Of a DNA stretch of 64,000 nt, positions 32,962-40,674 are shown in pieces. Under the pieces are notes generated by a model. It was not told where the DNA came from. It ran no database searches and worked only from the letters and a program-made list of their open reading frames with translations. Numbering within the stretch: position 1 is the first letter of the stretch; every line of letters starts with the position of its first letter. This stretch comes from Actinoplanes sp. KI2 (GTDB lineage Bacteria > Actinomycetota > Actinomycetes > Mycobacteriales > Micromonosporaceae). The position numbers and the translations under genes are program-made. Where the stretch lies: contig NZ_JAOSZE010000013.1 in assembly GCF_025630775.1 (NCBI RefSeq), forward strand, positions 62,001-126,000. The letters run 5' to 3'.

Positions 32962-33756
32962 ATGAGCAGACCTCACCTCGTCCTCGGCTGTCTCGTCACT
33001 GGTTCCCTACTCGCCCTCGGCGTCGCGGCACCCGCCGCGGCGGCGTCCAGCGTCGACTACGTGGCGCTGGGCGACTCCTACTCCTCGGGCGTCGGCGCGC
33101 CCGGACAGGTCGGAACCTGCCTGCGGAGCCCGAACGGCTACCCCAGCCAGTGGGCCAGCCGCAACTCTCCCAAGTCGTTCACCAACCTCACCTGCTCGGG
33201 CGCCGAGACCAGCGACGTCCTCGCCAGCCAGGCCCCGAACATCCCGAGCGGCACCGACCTGGTCAGCATCACCATCGGCGGCAACGACGCCGGCTTCGCG
33301 TCGACCGTGCTGACCTGCCAGTTCTCCAGCGACGCCAGCTGCGCGAAGACCGTCGCCGACGCCGAGGCGAGCATCAGCGCGACGCTGGGCGGCAAGCTCG
33401 ACAACACGTACGCGGCGATCAAGGCCAAGGCCCCGTCGGCCCAGGTGGTCGTGCTCGACTATCCGTTGCTGTTCGACACGACCTCGTCCTCCTGCGGTCT
33501 CACCGGGATGAGCCTGGCCAAGCGCAAGTCGCTCAACGGGGGCGCGCAGGTGCTCGACGATCTGATCAAGCAGCATGCGCAGGCGGCCGGGTTCACCTTC
33601 TCGGACGTCCGCGACGAGTTCGCCGGCCACGGCATCTGCGCCTCGTCGCCGTACCTCAACGGCCTGACCCTGGCCCCGGCGCAGAACTCGTTCCACCCGA
33701 ACCAGAACGGCTACACGTACGGATACCTGCCCGCCTTCTCCGGCGCCGTCAGCTAG
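32962..33756 (+). CDS. Secreted SGNH/GDSL esterase
   Basis: A 264-residue secreted lipase/esterase. Signal peptide of ~27 residues ending AAAAA; block I ALGDSYSSG with the nucleophile Ser39; GGND as block III; and His245 in SFHPNQNG as part of the catalytic dyad or triad. Three Cys pairs (TCLRSP with LTCSG, LTCQF with SCAKT, SSCGL with HGICAS) match the disulfides of the Streptomyces SGNH esterases. GGAGG precedes the ATG. The stop codon lies inside a 21-base tandem repeat (33743-33826), so the C terminus may vary between strains. Confidence 0.93.
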   Translation: MSRPHLVLGCLVTGSLLALGVAAPAAAASSVDYVALGDSYSSGVGAPGQVGTCLRSPNGYPSQWASRNSPKSFTNLTCSGAETSDVLASQAPNIPSGTDLVSITIGGNDAGFASTVLTCQFSSDASCAKTVADAEASISATLGGKLDNTYAAIKAKAPSAQVVVLDYPLLFDTTSSSCGLTGMSLAKRKSLNGGAQVLDDLIKQHAQAAGFTFSDVRDEFAGHGICASSPYLNGLTLAPAQNSFHPNQNGYTYGYLPAFSGAVS

Positions 33757-33826
33757 GAGACCGGCGCCGTCCGCTAGGAGACCGGCGCCGTCAGCTGGGC
33801 AACCGGCGGCATCAGCTAGGCAACCG
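33743..33826 (+). repeat. 21-base tandem repeat across the esterase stop codon
   Basis: Four consecutive 21-base copies (33743, 33764, 33785, 33806), consensus GCGCCGTCAGCTAGGAGACC plus G. The first copy encodes the last residues and TAG of the esterase. The period keeps the reading frame; copies 2 and 4 again contain a TAG at the same place, copy 3 reads TGG there. Confidence 0.9.
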
Positions 33827-33852
33827 GTCCGGCGTCCCCGGGGCGCCGGACC
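33826..33852. terminator. Hairpin terminator of the esterase gene
   Basis: Arms 33826-33834 (GGTCCGGCG) and 33844-33852 (CGCCGGACC) form a perfect 9-bp stem with a 9-base loop, starting at the last base of the tandem repeat. Confidence 0.75.
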
Positions 33853-33917
33853 ACAATACCGATTTGCACCTTTTCCGGGACCACAGAAACTTCCCAGGTT
33901 TGGCATGATCTACGCCC

Positions 33918-34328
33918 ATGGTTCGCCTCTACTCGCTGTTCGTCCTCCTCGACATGGCGCTGCTGGTCGTCGCGCTGATCGACTGCCTCTCCGCCGAGGA
34001 GTTCGCGATCCGGGCCCTGCCCCGGGTGGCGTGGGTGTTCATCATCCTGCTGTTCTCCCCCGTCGGCGCGATCGCCTGGTTCGTGGCCGGCCGCCCCGCG
34101 CGCACCGTGCGGCTGAGCAACGGCACGACCTGGCGCCCCGGCAGCGGCTTCCCCGAGTCCGAGCGGCCCCGGCAGCGCGGCGGGCAGCTCGCGCCCGACG
34201 ACGACCCCGAGTTCCTGCGCAACCTGGCCACCTCCCTGCGCGAGGACGAGTCGATGATGAAGAAGTGGGAGTCCGACCTGCGCCGCCGCGAGGAGGATCT
34301 GCGCCGCCGCGAGCGCGAGGCGGAGTAA
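33918..34328 (+). CDS. Membrane protein with PLDc_N domain and C-terminal coiled coil
   Basis: A 136-residue protein. Two membrane helices (residues ~5-25 and ~35-58) form the small PLDc_N domain seen at the N terminus of cardiolipin synthases and in stand-alone actinobacterial proteins; GRPARTVRL follows. The last ~30 residues (KKWESDLRRREEDLRRRERE) are a highly charged coiled coil. No phospholipase HKD motif is present, so it is not an enzyme. TGATCT lies 6 bases before the ATG, resembling a leaderless start. Confidence 0.8.
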   Translation: MVRLYSLFVLLDMALLVVALIDCLSAEEFAIRALPRVAWVFIILLFSPVGAIAWFVAGRPARTVRLSNGTTWRPGSGFPESERPRQRGGQLAPDDDPEFLRNLATSLREDESMMKKWESDLRRREEDLRRREREAE

Positions 34329-34386
34329 CGCCCGTCCCCCGCGTGTAAGCAGCGCTTTCCCCCGGCCCTGGCGGGATCATGACCAG

Positions 34387-35442
34387 GTGACGTCGTGGAC
34401 CGTGCGAAGCGTCGCCTCGGCGGACGCGCGCTTCGTGCTGTTCCCGTCGATGGGCGAGTACCGCGCCTACGACGACCACGTCTACGACGCCTTCGACGCG
34501 GCCGACGACCGGCACCGCGCCTATCGGGATGCGGTCCGGGCGGCCGCGCACGGCAAGGTCGTCGTCGACGTCGGGACCGGACGGGACGCACTCTGGGCGC
34601 TCGAGGCCGCCCGGGCCGGCGCCCGCCACGTCTACGCGATCGAGGCGGACGCCCGCACCGCCGAGCGGGCCGACGAGGCCGTGGCGTCGGCCGGGCTGGG
34701 CGACCGGGTCACGGTCCTGCCCGGTCACTCCACCGAGCAGACCCTTCCCGTACGGGCGGAGGTATGCGTCTCGGACATCGTCGGGAACATCGCCACCGCC
34801 GAGGGCGCGATCCCGATCCTGGCCGACGCCGGTCGCCGGCTCTGCACCCCCGACTGCGTGTGGATCCCGTACCGGATGCAGACCTGGGCCGCGGCGGTCG
34901 ACCTCTCGGCGAGCGACGACCTGGCGCTGGCCGGCGAGAGCCTGCCCTACCTGCGCGCGATCTTCGACTCGGCCGGCGGCCCGTTCGACCCGCGGCTCTG
35001 CCTGGCCGGGCCGGTCGATGACGTGCTGATCTCCTCGTGCGCCCCGATCGAGTCGGTGACCTTCTCCAGCGGCGCTCCCCCGCAGTGCGACCGGGAAGAG
35101 ATCTCGCTGCGGATCGCGGCCGAGGCGACGATCACCGGGGTGCTGCTGTGGGCGCGGGTCGCCGCCTCGCGCCGCGGCGGGCGGGAGGTCGACTGCCTGA
35201 CCGGGGACACTCGCGCGTGGGCGCCGGTCTACGTGCCGCTGCCGTCCCCGCGGCCGGTCGTCCGGGGCGAGCACATCACGCTCGCCCTCGACCGGACGAC
35301 CAGCGACGACGGCGTCCACCCCGATTACGACCTGACCCTCGACGGCGACCGGGCCTGGCACGCCCCGCACCACGGCGGCGCATTCCGGGCCACCCCGTTC
35401 TACCGCCGCCTGTTCCCGCCCGCCGAGGCGCCGAACGGGTAG
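34387..35442 (+). CDS. PRMT-like SAM-dependent methyltransferase
   Basis: A 351-residue protein with the layout of protein arginine methyltransferases: SAM domain with VVVDVGTGRDALWALEAARAGARHVYAIEAD (too close to PRMT motif I to be a general methyltransferase; residues ~57-87), then VSDIVGN where PRMTs have the double-E loop, and a C-terminal beta-barrel (~180-350). The double-E Glu pair is not clearly conserved, so arginine methylation is uncertain and a different nucleophile is possible. It starts at GTG. It converges on the GNAT gene with only 4 bases between stops. Confidence 0.78.
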   Translation: MTSWTVRSVASADARFVLFPSMGEYRAYDDHVYDAFDAADDRHRAYRDAVRAAAHGKVVVDVGTGRDALWALEAARAGARHVYAIEADARTAERADEAVASAGLGDRVTVLPGHSTEQTLPVRAEVCVSDIVGNIATAEGAIPILADAGRRLCTPDCVWIPYRMQTWAAAVDLSASDDLALAGESLPYLRAIFDSAGGPFDPRLCLAGPVDDVLISSCAPIESVTFSSGAPPQCDREEISLRIAAEATITGVLLWARVAASRRGGREVDCLTGDTRAWAPVYVPLPSPRPVVRGEHITLALDRTTSDDGVHPDYDLTLDGDRAWHAPHHGGAFRATPFYRRLFPPAEAPNG

Positions 35443-35446
35443 ACCG

Positions 35447-35923
35447 TCAGCTGATCCATTCCTCCGGGGCGGCGTAGCGGTAGACCTTCGAATCGCGCAG
35501 CTGGAAGCCGAGCCGCTCGTAGAGCCGGTTCGCCGCCTCGCGGGACGGGCGGGAGGTGAGGTCGACCGTGCGCGCACCGTCCATCTCGGCCAGTCGCACC
35601 GCCTCGCGGGTCAGCGCCGCCCCGACGCCCTGACCGCGGGCCGCCGAGTCGACCACCACGTCCTCGATCCACGCCCGCAACCCGGTCGGAATCGGGAAGG
35701 TGACCAGCGTGAGCGTTCCGGCGACCTCCCCGTCGACCCGGGCGATCAGCATCCGGTTGCCCGGCCAGGCGACCAGCGCGCGCAGCGCCGCCGCGTCCAG
35801 GGCCGGCGCCGAGCGGGACAGCTGCGGCAGCAGCCGCTCGAAGGCCTTCACCACGTCATCGGTCACGTCCCGGTCGCTCAGGACCTCGATCTCGACAGCC
35901 ATGCCGATGAGTTTCGTTCCCAT
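35447..35923 (-). CDS. GNAT-family N-acetyltransferase
   Basis: A 158-residue acetyltransferase of the GNAT fold. The acetyl-CoA loop is RGQGVGAALTREAV (residues ~95-108); WIEDVVVDSAA precedes it as beta 4, and ANRLYERLGFQLRDSKVYRY is the terminal part. The substrate is unknown; many such small enzymes act on amines of antibiotics or on protein ends. The start may be ATG 35923 or ATG 35902; neither has a strong ribosome binding site. Confidence 0.85.
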   Translation of the reverse strand: MGTKLIGMAVEIEVLSDRDVTDDVVKAFERLLPQLSRSAPALDAAALRALVAWPGNRMLIARVDGEVAGTLTLVTFPIPTGLRAWIEDVVVDSAARGQGVGAALTREAVRLAEMDGARTVDLTSRPSREAANRLYERLGFQLRDSKVYRYAAPEEWIS

Positions 35924-36004
35924 CGATGCCGTTGCATCTTAGTTAAAGGTCTCAATAAACTCCCCGGGGACGAGAGATAGCGATCGGTCGATCCGGGAGG
36001 TCTC

Positions 36005-38209
36005 GTGAGGCGAACCACAACCGCGGCGGTCGCGGTGGCATCGACGGCCGCGCTGCTGCTTGCGGCGACGCAGCCGGCCGCGGCTCAGCACGGCGGCCGG
36101 CATCCGGAGCGGGTCAGCGGGACCTACTCGACCGGCGCGGCACACGCCTGGGCGAAACTGCCGGACACGCACGTCGGCGACGACCACGGGCAGGCCACCG
36201 ACGCGACCGTGGTCATCGACCCGAGCCAAGGCCGGCAGCAATACCGCGGGATCGGCTTCTCGCTGGACGAGACGAGCGTCTCCAACCTGTGGAAGCTGAC
36301 CCCGGCCGAGCGGGAGAACGCGATTCGCCTGCTCGCCGACCCGAGGACCGGCGCGGGACTGGACCGGTTCCGGCTCACGATCGGCAGCCCGGATCTGATC
36401 GAACATCTTCCGTTCTGGTCGTACGACGAACTGCCGGCCGGCGTCTCGAGCGATTTCGGCCTGCGGTACTTCTCCATCCGGCGCGACCTCGACCTGCACA
36501 TCGTGCAGACCGCGCGGCTGATCCTGAAGTACAACCCGCGGGCCACGTTCTTCGCCTCGGCGTGGAGCGCGCCGGCCTGGATGAAGACCAACGGCAAGTT
36601 CCTCGGCGAGGTCGCGCTCAAGCCCGGCAGCAGCACCGACCACTACCAGGTCGGGAAGCTGCGCGACGACTGCATCGACGTGTTCGCCCGGTACTACGTG
36701 AAATACCTGCGGGCGTACGCCGAGCAGGGCATCCCGATCGACGCGCTGACCCTGCTCAACGAGCCCGGCATGGACGTCGTCTACCCGGCGATGGACATCA
36801 GCATCGATCAGCAGCAGAAGCTGGCGGTCGCGATCAAGCGGGAGACCCGTGCCGCCGGCCTGCACACCGACCTGTACGTGCACGACTTCAACTTCTGGGA
36901 CTGGCGCGATCCGAACAGCACCACGACCAAGAATTACTACCGGATCATGAACGACCCGGCGGCCCGGGAGGCGGCCGATGCGATCGCGTTCCACCCGTAC
37001 TGGGGCGATCCGACCGTGATGCGCGACGCCTACGAGCAGTACGGCAAGCCGGTGCACCTGACCGAGACGAGCGATCTGAACCCGGCGACCGTTCTCGACT
37101 ACTTCCGGCTGGACGCGAGCAGTTATGTCCTCTGGGCGCAGACCACCGACCAGGACGGCGGCACCCTGCACTGGACCGACAAGCGCGACAACAACGTCGA
37201 CTGGGACCAGGTCGCCGCGACGACCAAGTGGCCCGATCGACTCGTCAAGGTCAACACCAACACCAAGACGTTTTCGGTACGCGATGAGCTGTACCCGCTG
37301 GGACAGTTCACCCGCTACCTCTCGCCGAGCGACCGCCGCGTCGAGTCGAGCGCGACGGCCGGCGGGGTGAGCAACGTCGTCTACCGGGACGGGCCGGCAT
37401 ACAAGGCGATCATCGGGAACGCCACCGCGACGGCGGCCTCGGTGCGGGTGATCCTGGGCGGGACGTCGTTCGTGGTGTCGGTGCCGGCGGGGGCTTTTGC
37501 GACGTACACCTGGAAGAATTTTGCGGGGAACGACCACCGCAACCATGCGCCAGTGCTGGCGCCGGTCGGCCCGGTGAACGCGGATCAGTACGCGACCACC
37601 ACGTTCCGGCTGACCGCGACCGATCGCGATCGGGATCGGCTCGCCTTCTACGCCACCGACCTGCCGGACGGGGTGTCGCTGGACGCGCGGACCGGCGTGG
37701 TGACCGTGCACCCCACGACGGCGGGCACGCAGGATCTCACCTTCCACGTGACCGACGGCAGCGCCCGGGCATCGACGACCGTGCAGCTCAACGTCGTGCC
37801 GCACGGCGCGCCGATCGGCGAGAAGGTCGAGGCCGAGGCGTACGTGGCGCAGCACGGGTGGACCGAGGGCGTGAACTTCGTCGAGTCGAACCCGGCGACC
37901 AGCGGCGGCAAGGACGTGGGGTGGACCGCTCCCGGCAACTGGTTGCAGTACCGGCTCGAGGTCGCCTCGGCCGGCACCTATGACCTGGAGCTGCGGGTCG
38001 CCAACGGCACGGGCGCGGTCGCTCCGAACGCCGTGTCCTTCCGCGACAGCTCCGGCAACTCCCTTGCTGTTGTCTCCGTCCCCGACACCGGTGGCTGGGG
38101 CTCCTACCAGTCGGTGCACGTGCCGGTGACGGCGGCGGCCGGCGATCAGCTCGTGACCGTCTACTGCGAGACCGGTGGATTCAATCTTGACTACTTCCGG
38201 TTGAGTTGA
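36005..38209 (+). CDS. Secreted GH30-type glycoside hydrolase with Ig-like and CBM6-type domains
   Basis: A 734-residue secreted enzyme. Signal peptide to ~residue 27; a GH30-like (beta/alpha)8 barrel plus side beta domain over ~65-510, with the acid/base Glu253 in LLNEPG and the nucleophile Glu354 in HLTETSD; then a putative-Ig/cadherin-like module (~515-598, RLTATDRDRD, FHVTDGSA) and a carbohydrate-binding module of CBM6/35 type (~606-734, EAEAYVAQHGW, GNWLQYRLEVASAG, FNLDYFRLS). GH30 members cleave beta-glucosides, beta-1,6-glucan or xylan; which one is not clear. GGGAGG precedes the GTG start. It ends at a hairpin shared with the next convergent gene. Confidence 0.92.
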   Translation: MRRTTTAAVAVASTAALLLAATQPAAAQHGGRHPERVSGTYSTGAAHAWAKLPDTHVGDDHGQATDATVVIDPSQGRQQYRGIGFSLDETSVSNLWKLTPAERENAIRLLADPRTGAGLDRFRLTIGSPDLIEHLPFWSYDELPAGVSSDFGLRYFSIRRDLDLHIVQTARLILKYNPRATFFASAWSAPAWMKTNGKFLGEVALKPGSSTDHYQVGKLRDDCIDVFARYYVKYLRAYAEQGIPIDALTLLNEPGMDVVYPAMDISIDQQQKLAVAIKRETRAAGLHTDLYVHDFNFWDWRDPNSTTTKNYYRIMNDPAAREAADAIAFHPYWGDPTVMRDAYEQYGKPVHLTETSDLNPATVLDYFRLDASSYVLWAQTTDQDGGTLHWTDKRDNNVDWDQVAATTKWPDRLVKVNTNTKTFSVRDELYPLGQFTRYLSPSDRRVESSATAGGVSNVVYRDGPAYKAIIGNATATAASVRVILGGTSFVVSVPAGAFATYTWKNFAGNDHRNHAPVLAPVGPVNADQYATTTFRLTATDRDRDRLAFYATDLPDGVSLDARTGVVTVHPTTAGTQDLTFHVTDGSARASTTVQLNVVPHGAPIGEKVEAEAYVAQHGWTEGVNFVESNPATSGGKDVGWTAPGNWLQYRLEVASAGTYDLELRVANGTGAVAPNAVSFRDSSGNSLAVVSVPDTGGWGSYQSVHVPVTAAAGDQLVTVYCETGGFNLDYFRLS

Positions 38210-38229
38210 GCCGGTCAAGACGACCGGCT
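38209..38229. terminator. Bidirectional hairpin overlapping both stop regions
   Basis: AGCCGGTC (38209-38216) pairs with GACCGGCT (38222-38229) around a 5-base loop. The left arm includes the last base of the GH30 gene and the right arm the last codons of the opposite gene, so one hairpin serves both. Confidence 0.65.
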
Positions 38230-39072
38230 GGTCAGGCGGAAGCCCGGCTGCGGAAAGTTGGTGTCCCACACCGCGGGGTAGCCGGGCGCCTGACCGGTCA
38301 GGGCGAAATGGTTCTTCGGCGGCACCTCGGAAGCGTTCTGGTACAGCCGGCCCACGTCGTCGAGATAGGCGGTGCGGCTGCCACCGGCCGGCAGCACGTA
38401 GTCGACCGCCATGAGCCATCGGTACGCGTGCTTGACCGCGGTGAACGTCACGGCGACCGTGACGTGCTCGTCGGCGGCCAGCTCGATGCCGTGCCCCTGG
38501 AAGTACGGCTTGCCGTCCGGGGCGTTCACGTCCAGGCTCGGACGGTCGAGGTCGACGCGCACCGGAACGGTCGGCTGCTCGCCGTTCGAGGTGGTCTTGA
38601 TGAGGCTGCCGGCGAGCACCCCGCCGCCCTGCTTGGCGTACACCCGAAGGCCCACGATGCGCACCGTGCCGGACCGGTTGAGGCCGGTGAACGTCAGCGA
38701 CGGGACCACCGACGAGAGCGGCGCGCCGTCGTGGGCCCGCAGGTAGGCGGCGAGCTCGGCGTCGCCGGGGAAGCCGAGGAGCAGCTGCTCGGCGGCGGGA
38801 CCGCCGGTGACCGGGGACGGCAGCGCGTACCACATGCCCGCGTCGAAGCCCGGGTCGACGGCCACGTCGAACGGGAACGCCAGGGCGGCCGGCGAGGACG
38901 GCCGGACCGTCGGGTCGGGCAGGATGCGAGCGGCGCCGCGCTCGGCCACGGCGACGGCGAACGCGGTGGTGGCGGCGAGGGCGGCGGCGCCGACCCCGGC
39001 GACCACTTTGGACACCGGTCGGCGCATGAGCCGCCGGAACCGGCTCTCGGGCTTGCGTCGTTTCTTGGCCAT
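38215..39072 (-). CDS. Exported or membrane-anchored protein of unknown function (285 aa)
   Basis: A 285-residue protein: Lys/Arg-rich start (AKKRRKPESRFRRLMRR), one hydrophobic helix (residues ~22-44), and a ~235-residue beta-rich outside domain with no family that I recognise (LNRSGTVRIVGLRVYAKQGG and VTVAVTFTAVKHAYRWLMAVDYVL strands suggest a beta-sandwich). It is the last of three tightly spaced genes (40675-42930, 39078-40673, 38215-39072), all for exported proteins, so it likely acts with the two beta-propeller proteins. The ATG lies 5 bases after the preceding stop. Confidence 0.75.
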   Translation of the reverse strand: MAKKRRKPESRFRRLMRRPVSKVVAGVGAAALAATTAFAVAVAERGAARILPDPTVRPSSPAALAFPFDVAVDPGFDAGMWYALPSPVTGGPAAEQLLLGFPGDAELAAYLRAHDGAPLSSVVPSLTFTGLNRSGTVRIVGLRVYAKQGGGVLAGSLIKTTSNGEQPTVPVRVDLDRPSLDVNAPDGKPYFQGHGIELAADEHVTVAVTFTAVKHAYRWLMAVDYVLPAGGSRTAYLDDVGRLYQNASEVPPKNHFALTGQAPGYPAVWDTNFPQPGFRLTSRSS

Positions 39073-39077
39073 GGGCC

Positions 39078-40673
39078 TCAGCCTCCGGACGGGCGTAGCC
39101 GCCGCGTGACCGCGCCGGCGAGGGTCAGGGTCTGCTCGGCCGTGCCGCCCAGCATCTGGACGGTGGCCACGACCGGGCCGCTCCGGACGGCCAGCATCGT
39201 GGTGGTCACGCCGTACGGGCTCTCGTCGGTGACCTTGACCGCCTCGTCGCCGAGGCCGCGCACGGCTCCCTCGTACTGGTCGCTCGCGATGGCCGCCAGC
39301 GCCCGGGCGGCCTGGTTGCCGCACCACGCGACCGACACGGTGACGACCGGGCCGTCGGCGGGGTCGGGCAGGAACCGGCAGCTGACCGCGGTGCCGGTGT
39401 CGATGTCGGCCAGCACCCGGCGCACCGGAGAAGGCCGGAACCGGACGGTCGGCGCGACCTCGCGAAGGTCCTCGGCCGACAGCAGGTCGCAGGGATCGGG
39501 CCACTGGGCGGCCGGGGCGCCGCCGAGCAGGCCGGGAGCGTCGGTGTCGACGGGACGCACGGCCACCGCCACCGTGTCGTGGTCGAGGATGCCGGGGTCG
39601 GACAGATAGAGAATCCCCGCCGCCGCATCGAATGCGTCCAAGGATCCGTAGTGCAGGAGCGCCGCCGCCCGGATCCGCCCGGTGGACGGGTCGAGAGCCC
39701 CGACCGTCGTGCCCGGGGTCGGCCGCGGAGCGGGTTGGGTCAGGTAGATGCGGTCGCCCACGATGACCATCTCGTCGACCTCGGTGCGATGGGTCCAGCG
39801 CAGGGTGCCCGATCGCTCGTCCACGCCGCGGAGGACGTACTGGTTGTCCCAGGTCGCGTTGATCACCAGGGTGCCGTCGGCGGCGAGAAAGCACGGATCG
39901 CTGCAACGCATGGCCTCGGCGGAGCGGAAGCGGACGGCGCCGGTCCGGTCGTAGATCCGGGTTCCGTTCTCGCCGTAGGTGAGCAGCAGATCGTCGGCGA
40001 TCGCATAGCCGTACGCGTCGGCGAGCCACGGCCGGCCCCAGAGCGTCGTGCGACTGCGGGCGTCGACGGTCACCAGAAATCCGTCGCCGGAGCAGAGCAC
40101 GGCGGCGGTGAAGAACGTCGTCCCGGCCGCGGTCCAGGTCACCGTGCAGTCGAGCGGGGCATCCCAGCGCCACAGCACGGCCCCGTCGGCCAGCGAGACC
40201 CCGGCGAGCGTGCCGCCCTGCGGGACGAGGACGGTGGCGCCGAGAAGCGTGACCTGTCCCGCCGACATCGGCAGGTGCCAGGCGACGTCGCCGTCCCGGG
40301 CGTCGATCGCCCACAGCTCGGTGCGGTGCCCGGGGTCGCCCCAGGAGCGGATCAGGTACCGGCCGCCCGCGACGGTGTCGATCTCCGCGGTGTCCGGGCT
40401 GATTCGGGGGTACGCGCGTTGCCAGCGCGCCTCGCCGGTCGCGGCGTCGAGGGCCGCGTACTCGGCCGCCGAGTATTCGTTCGCCACCGTCATCGGGATC
40501 GTGCCGGTCACCGGGTCGTAGCCCGGCCCGAGCGAACCCTCGACCGTCCGCTGCCAAACCGTGGCCAGCAACAGCGCCGACCCCTCGGACGGACCGGCCG
40601 GACGCGGAACGGCCGCGGCCGCCGGCAAGGCGGCCGCCACCAGCACCAGCAGGGCCTTCAGGAAACGGATCAC
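39078..40673 (-). CDS. Exported PQQ-like beta-propeller protein with DUF3558-like end
   Basis: A 531-residue exported protein. After a short signal peptide (FLKALLVLVAAALPAAAA), residues ~35-370 form a PQQ/outer-membrane-assembly-like beta-propeller with repeated (L/A)DA(T/R)xGxxxW blades (ALDAATGEARWQRAY, AIDARDGDVAWHL). The last ~150 residues start WPDPCDLLSAEDL and resemble the DUF3558 domain of actinobacterial lipoproteins. No cofactor-binding residues of PQQ enzymes are evident. GTG 40673 is one base after the stop of the upstream WD40-like gene, which fixes the start and shows co-transcription. Confidence 0.82.
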   Translation of the reverse strand: MIRFLKALLVLVAAALPAAAAVPRPAGPSEGSALLLATVWQRTVEGSLGPGYDPVTGTIPMTVANEYSAAEYAALDAATGEARWQRAYPRISPDTAEIDTVAGGRYLIRSWGDPGHRTELWAIDARDGDVAWHLPMSAGQVTLLGATVLVPQGGTLAGVSLADGAVLWRWDAPLDCTVTWTAAGTTFFTAAVLCSGDGFLVTVDARSRTTLWGRPWLADAYGYAIADDLLLTYGENGTRIYDRTGAVRFRSAEAMRCSDPCFLAADGTLVINATWDNQYVLRGVDERSGTLRWTHRTEVDEMVIVGDRIYLTQPAPRPTPGTTVGALDPSTGRIRAAALLHYGSLDAFDAAAGILYLSDPGILDHDTVAVAVRPVDTDAPGLLGGAPAAQWPDPCDLLSAEDLREVAPTVRFRPSPVRRVLADIDTGTAVSCRFLPDPADGPVVTVSVAWCGNQAARALAAIASDQYEGAVRGLGDEAVKVTDESPYGVTTTMLAVRSGPVVATVQMLGGTAEQTLTLAGAVTRRLRPSGG

Positions 40674-40674
40674 C

